DNA of 64,000 bases from contig CALUWE010000005.1 in assembly GCA_944324425.1 (NCBI GenBank), positions 62,001 through 126,000 of the forward strand, written 5' to 3'. The stretch's first letter is position 1; each line of letters opens with the position of its first letter. Shown piece after piece: positions 25,338 to 32,558 of this stretch. Below the pieces are notes generated by a model. It did not search any database and was not told the origin of the DNA. It saw only the letters and a list, made by a program, of their open reading frames with translations. The DNA is from Candidatus Gastranaerophilales bacterium. GTDB taxonomy: Bacteria; Cyanobacteriota; Vampirovibrionia; Gastranaerophilales; Gastranaerophilaceae. Both the position numbers and the translations under genes were made by a program.

Positions 25338-28214
25338 TTATTGTTTATCTTCTTCGAAGTCAAGCTCGTAGTCATACCCGTCCTCGCCTTCGATTATTGT
25401 TTTGCCTTCTTCGCTTTCAGCAGGTTCTTCTTCAACTTCTTGTTGAGTAACACCCGCATTAATTTCTGCGGTTGTTCTGGGCCCGTCGGATGATGAAGCT
25501 TCGGAAGCGGAATCAACACTTTCTGTTATGCTGTCAGAATTGTCTATGCCGACAAAGTCTTCATTTTCGCATGGAACTTCATCTTCTTCTTGTTCTGTTT
25601 CTTCGGGTTCCGCTTGAACTTCTTCAACGGGTTCTTCAACCTGATCTTCAACGGGCTCTTCCGGAGTTTCCGCAACTTCCGTTTTTATTTCAGGTTCTTC
25701 TATGCTGTTTTGAACCTCTTCGGTTTCCTGTTCTTGCTCTTCGGTTGTTGTTGCAATTTCCTGTTTGGCTTCTTCAGCCTTTTCTTCGGGAATTTCTTCG
25801 ACAGATTCTATTGCAGGATCTTCATTAGGCCCGTCTTCAGGCATTATTTCATCTTCCGGCTCGCAAATTTCTTGTTCTTTTGGAGGTGTGTCCGGAGTTT
25901 TATTGATTTTATCAAGAATTTCTTGAAGAAGTTCTTCAATTCTGCTTGTGTCGGCTTCAACATTTACGTTTGTTGAATTATCAATGCTGCCGATGTTTGT
26001 AGAATTGTCGATGCTGCCGATGTTTGTTGAATTGTCTTGGGTTATATCAATATCGGTTGTCGAGTCGTCATCTATTGTTGTTGAATTATCCTGAGATATG
26101 TCAATATCCGTTGTGGAGTTGTCTTCATATGTATTATTGCTGTTTGTTGTGTTTTCTGTGATATTTTCGCTCGGCTTAGATGTTTCTTCTTTTTGTACTT
26201 CATCAAGCCTTTGGTTTAATATAACAAGAGCTTCTTGATATGCACTTACATCGCATCCTAAACTTTGTGAGGTTTGAATATCTATTTGAATTTTATTGAT
26301 AATTTCCGCAATTTCTCCGACAGAGCTTGCCTGACCTGATTCAATAAGATATGTTTGTACTTTTGTTTTTATCGCAATTTCTTCAAATCTTTGAATTTGT
26401 GTTATCAGTTCTTTTGCGCCCGAGATGTTTACTTCAAGAGATGAATAATTTGAAATCATCGTGTTTATTTCTGTCATTAATTGCATTCTTGCTTCGCTTG
26501 TTGTTGCGCTGCTTATTCTTTGTTCAAACGCTTCAATTTCATTATCTACAAGTACTTGTTGCGTTTGTCTGATTTCTTCCAATTTTGAAACAAGCAATGT
26601 ACAGTCTATGCCTTCAATTTGTTTTAATTCTTCATAATTGGCGCTGACTTGCGTGTATAATTCTTCAAGCTCAAGTACTGACAAGCCTGCTATTTTAATG
26701 CTTTGAACATAGCTTTCAAGTTCTTGTTGTGCTTTTGATTTTAATGTTTCGGAAGCTTCTTCGATTTTGCTTGTGTCGGTTGTATATTGTGATGAATTTT
26801 TATCAACTTGCGATGCGGTGTCTGAAGCTTGATTGCTTCCGCTTACCATATCCTGAACGGTTCCGATAATGCCGCCCGAGCCTCCGCCTGTGCCGCCTGA
26901 TACACCTGCACCCGAACCGCCACCGCCCGTTGTGTAGTCTTCTAATATCATATCGGCTGCATCATCTGCTTCATTTTGGTTTGTTTCTTGAATTTTTTCA
27001 AGCAATGCTTCCAGTTTTGATGTATCAAGTCCTTTGCCGTCAGCATCTTCAATTAACTCTGCTATATCTTCATGGAATGTATTTAATGTGGTTGTATCCG
27101 TAATAACTTCATCGGTAATATCCATGCTTACTTGTCCTGCGTACGCATCTAAATACTCTTGTGCATATACAAGACAATCGTCGCCTGTGCCTAATTTTTC
27201 CATTAATTCGTTTAAACCTTTAATTTCTATACCGTATGTTGTTGCAACTGTATAAAACGGTTCAAGTTTTTCTTGGGCTTCAATAATTTTATCTATATTT
27301 TTGGTTATACTGCCTACGTCTGTTATGTCGTCAAAATTAAATTCGTCATTTAAAAGACCGTCTAAATCTTTTTCAACTTCATCAACTGCGGCTTCACCGC
27401 CTTTTTGAAGTTTTTCTGTTGTTTTATCCCAAGAACCGTTAAGCTTATCGGCAGTATTTGTAATATTTTCTTGTAATTCTGCCAATTTCTTTTCCATTTC
27501 CTCATTTTGTTTTGATGAGGTATATGCCCAAATACCGGCTACAATTGCAACTGCGGCTCCTATACCTGCTACAACCCAACCGGGGCCGGGAACTGCCGCT
27601 GATGTTGCGGCAACAACGCCTGCACCTTCAGCAACTGCAACCGATATTGCCGCCGCGGATGTTGCAATGCAATATGCAGGAACACCCACTGCTACTGCGC
27701 CTGCTATGCCGGATGTTACAGCCTTACCAACAACTCCGTTTTTCTCAAACTCAACGCCTGCAGCCTTTCCGAGTTCGCCGATTGCTATTGTCATATTTGC
27801 CATATCGCTAAGAAGTGCTGCAATTTCATCAGGGTCATCTTCATCAACCGATGCAATTTTTTTATCAAGCTCGTTTACTTTGTCTTCAATTTTTTCAAAC
27901 ACGGCAATAAGATCGTCAACGCTGCTGTCTTCAGTCAGCTTTGTCAATCCTGTGGATGCTGCGTAACTTTTATATGCGTCATAGTCAAAACCTTCAGGAT
28001 ATTCGTCTTCGGTTGCCTCGGTTTCACCGTCTCCTTCGATTTGCATTTCCTGATATTCGTCTTCATCAATTTGTGTTGCTTTATTGCTTGCAACATAGCT
28101 GGAAATTATTTCTTGCTTTTCCGACGTAGTTGATGCGTTGTTAATTTCATTTAAAATTGTTTGAGAATCTACTTTGTAGTATTTACCGCTAATTTCAACG
28201 GAGTATTCGCTCAT
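25338..28214 (-). CDS. Large acidic coiled-coil protein with hydrophobic hairpin, 958 aa
   Basis: A protein of unknown family. Regions in order: an acidic N-terminus with coiled coil (1-155), a long glycine/alanine-rich hydrophobic stretch (about 160-231, starting NGVVGKAVTSGIAGAV, ending AIVAGIWAYTSS) able to form two membrane helices, coiled coils (235-420), a glycine-rich hinge (about 430-460), more helices to about 680, a degenerate repeat region with NSTT, DNSTNIGSI and TDIDI units, and a glutamate-rich tail. There is no signal peptide. The hydrophobic hairpin between coiled coils resembles pore-forming translocators, by layout only. AAGGAAGG precedes the ATG. A weak SigD-like promoter lies at 28277-28251. 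Confidence 0.6.
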   Translation of the reverse strand: MSEYSVEISGKYYKVDSQTILNEINNASTTSEKQEIISSYVASNKATQIDEDEYQEMQIEGDGETEATEDEYPEGFDYDAYKSYAASTGLTKLTEDSSVDDLIAVFEKIEDKVNELDKKIASVDEDDPDEIAALLSDMANMTIAIGELGKAAGVEFEKNGVVGKAVTSGIAGAVAVGVPAYCIATSAAAISVAVAEGAGVVAATSAAVPGPGWVVAGIGAAVAIVAGIWAYTSSKQNEEMEKKLAELQENITNTADKLNGSWDKTTEKLQKGGEAAVDEVEKDLDGLLNDEFNFDDITDVGSITKNIDKIIEAQEKLEPFYTVATTYGIEIKGLNELMEKLGTGDDCLVYAQEYLDAYAGQVSMDITDEVITDTTTLNTFHEDIAELIEDADGKGLDTSKLEALLEKIQETNQNEADDAADMILEDYTTGGGGSGAGVSGGTGGGSGGIIGTVQDMVSGSNQASDTASQVDKNSSQYTTDTSKIEEASETLKSKAQQELESYVQSIKIAGLSVLELEELYTQVSANYEELKQIEGIDCTLLVSKLEEIRQTQQVLVDNEIEAFEQRISSATTSEARMQLMTEINTMISNYSSLEVNISGAKELITQIQRFEEIAIKTKVQTYLIESGQASSVGEIAEIINKIQIDIQTSQSLGCDVSAYQEALVILNQRLDEVQKEETSKPSENITENTTNSNNTYEDNSTTDIDISQDNSTTIDDDSTTDIDITQDNSTNIGSIDNSTNIGSIDNSTNVNVEADTSRIEELLQEILDKINKTPDTPPKEQEICEPEDEIMPEDGPNEDPAIESVEEIPEEKAEEAKQEIATTTEEQEQETEEVQNSIEEPEIKTEVAETPEEPVEDQVEEPVEEVQAEPEETEQEEDEVPCENEDFVGIDNSDSITESVDSASEASSSDGPRTTAEINAGVTQQEVEEEPAESEEGKTIIEGEDGYDYELDFEEDKQ

Positions 28215-28250
28215 AAGTTGCCTTCCTTTTCATAAAACCACACCCTCATA

Positions 28251-28277
28251 AGTTCGGTTTTTTTGGTTTTTTCTTTA
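28251..28277 (-). promoter_or_regulatory. Weak sigma-28-like promoter for the 958-residue protein
   Basis: Minus strand TAAAGAAA, 11 bases, ACCGAACT. The CCGA core and spacing fit, but the last -10 bases do not. Weaker than the four plus-strand sites. Confidence 0.3.
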
Positions 28278-28293
28278 GAAAATTTTTTGTTTC

Positions 28294-28322
28294 TTAACAA
28301 ACTTGTTACAAATGTTTGTTAA
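28294..28322. repeat. Inverted repeat TTAACAAAC-N11-GTTTGTTAA
   Basis: Perfect nine-base arms at 28294-28302 and 28314-28322, with a nested TTGT-T-ACAA at 28303-28311. It lies between divergent genes, a likely operator. Confidence 0.55.
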
Positions 28323-28344
28323 TTTTTGTAAATATTATTAAATT

Positions 28345-28374
28345 TTTAGAAATCGGATTTAAAGTATATACTTT
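28345..28374 (+). promoter_or_regulatory. Promoter with palindrome for the EF-hand/CHAP gene
   Basis: TTTAGA (28345-28350), 16 bases, TATACT (28367-28372). The -10 lies inside a perfect 14-base palindrome, AAAGTATATACTTT (28361-28374), a candidate repressor site. Confidence 0.4.
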
Positions 28375-28404
28375 TTATATATGTCCCTTAGGAGAAATTG
28401 CGCT

Positions 28405-30549
28405 ATGTTATCTGAATCATTTGATTTGTATTTATTACAAAATACGACTTCCGTTACCAATGTTGATGCGGCCGATAATAATACGGCGGCTCCTTCTGAT
28501 GTTCAGACGCAAAAAGCCGGTTTGGATGCAAAAAGTTCGGAAGATAAATATCTTGAAGTAGATTTGTCCGATGATGACACTGATGTTGAAACTGAAGTTG
28601 AAAGTGCACAAGCTGACATTGAAGCTGAAGATACTGATATTGATTCTGATATTCAACAGAATCAAAATTCTGATGAAGATATAACAGATGATGTTGCTGA
28701 TAATGACAAAAAAACTGAAATTGACAATGATGAAAACAAACATACCGTTGTCGATAAAGATTATTCATCTTCCAAAGAAGAACAAGATGATGAGGATGAA
28801 GGAATTACACTTAAAGAATTTAAAAAGTTGATTTCTTCAAACTCTAAAAATGATGAAATTGCAGCAGAATACGGCTATGATAAGTTGTTTGATTATATGG
28901 ACGAAAACGGAGACGGCAAAATTTCTGACGATGAAATTTCCGCTTTGGGCTTTGACATTAATGATATAGAAAATTTGACTGCAGATAATATTAGACAAAT
29001 TGCTAAACTTGCGGGACTTCCTGATATTGATGAAAAAGGGGAAGTGAAAAAAGCTGATGAAAAAGAAGAAAAAGAAACTTTAGAACTTACGCCGGAGCTG
29101 TTAGAAAAGCTCAAAAAAGCATTTGGTATTACAGATGATGCTGAAACTCAAACACCTCAAATTGAACAAACCGCTCCTGCTGCATATAACAACGGAGTGT
29201 CAGGCGGAGGCGGAGTATCAGGCGGCGGCGGAGTATCAAGTTCAGGCGGTTCTTCAGGCTCTTCCGGTTCATCCGCTTCAAAAAGTGCTGCGGATACTCC
29301 GCAAGATATGTCCATGGATCAGCTTTTAGAAGAACAACAAGCAAAGCAAACAGCACTTGATGATGCCAATGCTAAGGTTGCAGAAGTTCAAAGCGGTGAA
29401 AACCCAGAAGTTAAAGCGGCTATTGACGATGCAGATGAAAAACAGGAAATATACGAAAAAGCTCTTGAAGAAGATGAAGAAATTTCTGACGAATTAAAAG
29501 AAAGACAAGAAAAAAATCAAGAAGCAATTGAAAAGCAAGAAGATATAATAAGTGAAAAAGAAACGGCAATTTCTGAAGCCGAAGCACAAATAACAAATCT
29601 GGACAATGACATTTCAATGCTTGATAACAAAATCAGTGCCTTAAATGCCTCGTTGTCGGCACTTCCTGCAAAAACCGAAGATAATGAATCAAGACATGCT
29701 GAAATTGATGCTATGGAAGCAAGCATCAGAGAACAAATTTCTGCCGCAGAAAGTGAAAAAGAATCCAAAATAGATGAAAAAACAAAAATTGAAAAACAAA
29801 AAGAAACTGATGAAGAAGACCTTAAAGACGCTCAGGATGAATTAAAAGATCTTGAAGACGAGCGTGAAGAAATTGAAAAAGAAATATTAGAAAATTGTTC
29901 TGATGAAACAAAAGAGGCTCTTGAAGCTTGGCAGGAAGCAAGAGAAAACATTGAAACCGTTAAGCAAGAACAACTTTCACTTGCTCAAAAAGAAGTTGAA
30001 AAAGCTCAAAGCGAGCTGGATGAAGTCAACGCCTCGATTAAAGAGCTGGAAACAATGCAAATTCAGCTTGAAAACAGAGTCGGCGGAGAGGGCGAAGATG
30101 TTGTTGATTTTGCAACAAAGCTCGACGGTATGTCGGCATCAGAAATGAAACAAATTATGCAAGCTGCAGGATGTCAGTTTGATGACGGCGCTTGGTGTGC
30201 TGACTTTGTTACTTACGTTACAAAACAAATATACGGTAATGACGCAACACCTGGGGATTTTGCAAATAGCTGTTCAAACACGGCATACTGTCCGACAATT
30301 GGCGCATGGGCAGAAGCTAACGGAGTTTTAACAACCGATTCAAGTCAAGTGCAGCCGGGTGATTTTATACTTTATACAAAGAACGGAACTTACGGTCATA
30401 TAGGCATTGTTACCTCGGTAAATGATGACGGTACCGTAAATACGGTCGAAGGTAACACAAGCTATGATAACGGCAGCTACAACGGCGGTGTTGTTAACCA
30501 ATGGACGGGCAGAACAGGCACATATGTATTAATGCATGAATTGGCATAA
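28405..30549 (+). CDS. EF-hand, coiled-coil, CHAP-domain protein, 714 aa
   Basis: A modular protein with no signal peptide. From the ATG at 28405 (AGGAG ten bases upstream): an acidic N-terminus to about residue 130; one EF-hand calcium loop at 166-177 (DENGDGKISDDE); a glycine/serine linker (about 264-292); a long charged coiled coil (about 295-560); and a C-terminal CHAP domain with C598 (GAWCADFVTYV) and H665 (YGHIGIVTSV) followed by EGN, the normal catalytic order. CHAP domains cleave peptidoglycan amide bonds. A smaller relative with the same EF-hand and CHAP parts lies at 38891. Calcium control of a wall hydrolase is an inference. A terminator follows at once. Confidence 0.75.
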   Translation: MLSESFDLYLLQNTTSVTNVDAADNNTAAPSDVQTQKAGLDAKSSEDKYLEVDLSDDDTDVETEVESAQADIEAEDTDIDSDIQQNQNSDEDITDDVADNDKKTEIDNDENKHTVVDKDYSSSKEEQDDEDEGITLKEFKKLISSNSKNDEIAAEYGYDKLFDYMDENGDGKISDDEISALGFDINDIENLTADNIRQIAKLAGLPDIDEKGEVKKADEKEEKETLELTPELLEKLKKAFGITDDAETQTPQIEQTAPAAYNNGVSGGGGVSGGGGVSSSGGSSGSSGSSASKSAADTPQDMSMDQLLEEQQAKQTALDDANAKVAEVQSGENPEVKAAIDDADEKQEIYEKALEEDEEISDELKERQEKNQEAIEKQEDIISEKETAISEAEAQITNLDNDISMLDNKISALNASLSALPAKTEDNESRHAEIDAMEASIREQISAAESEKESKIDEKTKIEKQKETDEEDLKDAQDELKDLEDEREEIEKEILENCSDETKEALEAWQEARENIETVKQEQLSLAQKEVEKAQSELDEVNASIKELETMQIQLENRVGGEGEDVVDFATKLDGMSASEMKQIMQAAGCQFDDGAWCADFVTYVTKQIYGNDATPGDFANSCSNTAYCPTIGAWAEANGVLTTDSSQVQPGDFILYTKNGTYGHIGIVTSVNDDGTVNTVEGNTSYDNGSYNGGVVNQWTGRTGTYVLMHELA

Positions 30550-30582
30550 AAACAGATTTCAGAAACAGCATAGCGATTTTTC

Positions 30583-30617
30583 GGCGTTTTATATTTATTA
30601 TAAGACGCCTTTTTTTA
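30583..30617 (+). terminator. Intrinsic terminator of the EF-hand/CHAP gene
   Basis: Stem GGCGTTTTATA paired with TATAAGACGCC (one G-U), followed by seven Ts. Confidence 0.85.
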
Positions 30618-30619
30618 TT

Positions 30620-30648
30620 CAAAATAAAAGCCGACTATAAAGCCGGCT
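30620..30648 (-). terminator. Intrinsic terminator of the minus-strand small-protein pair
   Basis: On the minus strand AGCCGGC-TTTATA-GTCGGCT, followed by TTTTATTTT. It faces the terminator of the convergent gene. Confidence 0.75.
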
Positions 30649-30673
30649 CTTATTATCCTAGTTTATTGTAACC

Positions 30674-31240
30674 TTAGCCTTGGGTTGTTGTAGCTGTTAT
30701 TGCTGCAAACGGATTTTGGTTTGCTGCATTTTCGGCTTCAACATTTGTGCTTTCTAAATCAACTTGCGGTTGAACCGTTGCAGTTTGAGTTTCTTGTGCT
30801 TGTTCAGCATTTTGTGCTTGTTCAGTTTCTTGCGCTTGTTCTTCGGGGTTTGTTGTTTGCGGAATTAATTCTGTTTGGGGTGTTTCAACCTGCATTTGTT
30901 GAGCTGGCTGCGGAATTATATTTTCTGCTGCTTGTGCGGGTTCTTGTGCGTTGTTGCCTTTGTTGATGAAACTCATTGTTTTATCTTTTATTGCTGCAAA
31001 ATCTTCTTTTTTAAGGCTTAATAATGTCATAACGCCTGCTGCAATAATGCCTGCACCTGTTGCTTTAAGTATTCTGCTGCTTGTTTTAACTTGATTTACT
31101 GCATTTTTTGCGGGTTTTGTTGCTAAAAATGCGCTTCCTGCCGATAATAAGGTTGCTGCGCCTATATATTTTGCTTTATTTCTGTTTTCTTTATCTTGAA
31201 ATACTGTTTGAAATGATGATTGAATTGAATTAATTTGCAT
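30674..31240 (-). CDS. Small membrane protein with Gln/Glu-rich tail, 188 aa
   Basis: The N-terminus MQINSIQSSFQTVFQ resembles a tag I associate with unknown proteins of Gastranaerophilales. Two short glycine/alanine-rich helices (about residues 24-42 and 58-76) could enter the membrane; the rest, from about residue 95, is a low-complexity tail rich in Q, E, A and P (EQAQETEQAQNAEQAQE) without likely fold. No catalytic motif is seen. It starts 12 bases after the stop of the preceding 95-residue gene on the same strand, and a terminator lies just downstream, so the two form a small operon. The function is unknown. Confidence 0.6.
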   Translation of the reverse strand: MQINSIQSSFQTVFQDKENRNKAKYIGAATLLSAGSAFLATKPAKNAVNQVKTSSRILKATGAGIIAAGVMTLLSLKKEDFAAIKDKTMSFINKGNNAQEPAQAAENIIPQPAQQMQVETPQTELIPQTTNPEEQAQETEQAQNAEQAQETQTATVQPQVDLESTNVEAENAANQNPFAAITATTTQG

Positions 31241-31252
31241 GTTGATTCCTTT

Positions 31253-31540
31253 TTACCCTTGGTGTGTTTGCATTTTGCTTTTTAATGCTTGAGATTCTGT
31301 GTCAATATATTTTGATTCTTTTTTTGCTTTTATTTTATCAAATCCTGATCTTACTAAATCTAATACCAGTGAAATTCCTGCTACGATTAAACCAACTTTT
31401 GCGGCATGTTTGGGGTTTTGTCCTTTATTGAACGCATATGTGAGACCTGCGCTTAAAATTGCGCTGCTTGCAGCGTTTGCAGCCACTCTTTTTGCGTTTT
31501 CACTTGCATATGGTCGTGAATATGAACCTTCTATACGCAT
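31253..31540 (-). CDS. Small glycine/alanine-rich membrane protein, 95 aa
   Basis: The preferred start is the ATG at 31540 (MRIEGSYSRPYASENAKRVA), because the upstream extension to 31606 looks non-coding and AAAGG lies before the internal ATG. Residues 20-40 and 50-65 form two helices with small-residue spacing (AANAASSAILSAGLTYAF; VGLIVAGISLVLDLV), suitable for packing in a membrane, followed by a lysine-rich tail. It shares the 'hairpin of small residues' style with the next gene and with the hydrophobic region of the 958-residue protein, but sequence identity is not evident. No known family. Confidence 0.55.
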   Translation of the reverse strand: MRIEGSYSRPYASENAKRVAANAASSAILSAGLTYAFNKGQNPKHAAKVGLIVAGISLVLDLVRSGFDKIKAKKESKYIDTESQALKSKMQTHQG

Positions 31541-31688
31541 GCTGACACCAACCTTTCTGATGTAATTATAAAACAGATGATAAATTTTTTTTGCTATTAT
31601 TTTCAATTTGTATTAGCTCACAAGGCTAATTTTTACATTTGTTTACCTTTATTAAAATTTTTTTATTGAATAAAAAATGGTGGCTATT

Positions 31689-32528
31689 ATGAGAAATGTT
31701 TTAATTTTATTGTTTTTTTCACTTTTGCTTGCAGGGCTTATATACCATGATGCAAACACGAAAAATAACGTTATCATTGAGTTTGAAAAACTAAGACCCG
31801 TTAATGAAAGAATTAATATTTATTATAACGGTTTTAAAATAGGCAAATCCGGAAAATTTTTTCCATGTGAATCTTCCAAAAATATCTGCCTGAATGTCAA
31901 ACTGAACAAAAATGCAATGTTTTTGCCGGAAAACATTTCCGCAGAAATGAAACAAAAAAGAGTTCATGATAAAAAATATGAGGATTATATTGAAATAATT
32001 TATCCAAAAACACCTTCAAATTTATCTATTGAAGATGGCATGACAATTAAGGGTGAACTTTCAAGCGGCTTTCATAATTATCTTAATGAAGAAATCAGCT
32101 TTTCTGATATGGAGAGTTTAAAAACTTCGCTTTCTAACTCTGTATATAATTTAGAGAAAATAACCGGTGTTTTGTCTGATATTGTTCAAAATATTGATGA
32201 TACAACTAAAAAATCAGAATCAAATTTGAATAATACATTTAAAAGTGTTGATGTTATGACAAAAAATTTGGCAAATATTACATATAAAATTGATAATTCA
32301 ATTGATCCTGATTCCATAAATGCAATTATGCATAATATTGACGGAATTACAGGCAACATTAACGAATTTACGGGCGATTTTAATGATTCATCTTCTGACA
32401 TAGGTGAAACATTAAGCTCAATTGAATCAATTACAAAAAATACGGATGAAATTGTTCAGGGTGTTAATTGCACTCTAAAAAAACCTTTTGGCGGTATAAG
32501 GTTAATGTTCGGAAGGGTTGTAAAATAA
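31689..32528 (+). CDS. MCE/MlaD-like membrane-anchored lipid-transport protein
   Basis: An N-terminal membrane anchor (VLILLFFSLLLAGLIY) is followed by a beta-rich MCE-like domain (residues about 25-130, FEKLRPVNERINIYYNGFKI being the conserved entry) and a helical C-terminal region with repeated polar heptads ending in a short basic tail. MCE proteins bind phospholipid between the inner and outer membranes, usually as part of an ABC system. No MlaE/MlaF homologue is adjacent. The start at 31689 is preferred to 31677, as the GGTGG before it may serve as ribosome site. The MCE call is moderate because the domain is divergent. Confidence 0.6.
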   Translation: MRNVLILLFFSLLLAGLIYHDANTKNNVIIEFEKLRPVNERINIYYNGFKIGKSGKFFPCESSKNICLNVKLNKNAMFLPENISAEMKQKRVHDKKYEDYIEIIYPKTPSNLSIEDGMTIKGELSSGFHNYLNEEISFSDMESLKTSLSNSVYNLEKITGVLSDIVQNIDDTTKKSESNLNNTFKSVDVMTKNLANITYKIDNSIDPDSINAIMHNIDGITGNINEFTGDFNDSSSDIGETLSSIESITKNTDEIVQGVNCTLKKPFGGIRLMFGRVVK

Positions 32529-32558
32529 TAAATGCCTGAAATATTTCAGGCATTTATT
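32527..32558. terminator. Bidirectional intrinsic terminator
   Basis: Perfect stem AATAAATGCCTGAAA with its complement around a two-base centre, T-rich on both sides. It separates convergent MCE-like and GH57 genes. Confidence 0.88.

Noticed and set aside
25960-26110. Repeats near 26000 as a CRISPR or tandem DNA array
   Set aside because: The repeats are in-frame coding repeats (DNSTNIGSI units) of unequal length within the 958-residue protein, without spacers.
25472-27966. Several long plus-strand frames opposite the 958-residue gene
   Set aside because: They are antisense shadows of the Glu/Ala-rich coding sequence, with Leu/Phe-rich translations and no ribosome sites.
28360-28386. TAAAGTAT at 28360 as a sigma-28 -35 for the 714-residue protein
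   Set aside because: Eleven bases on, the sequence is ATATGTCC with no CCGAT core. A sigma-70 promoter fits better.
31124-31147. Exact GCCGATAA at about 31140
   Set aside because: It lies within the coding sequence of the 188-residue protein on the opposite strand and lacks a correctly spaced TAAA.
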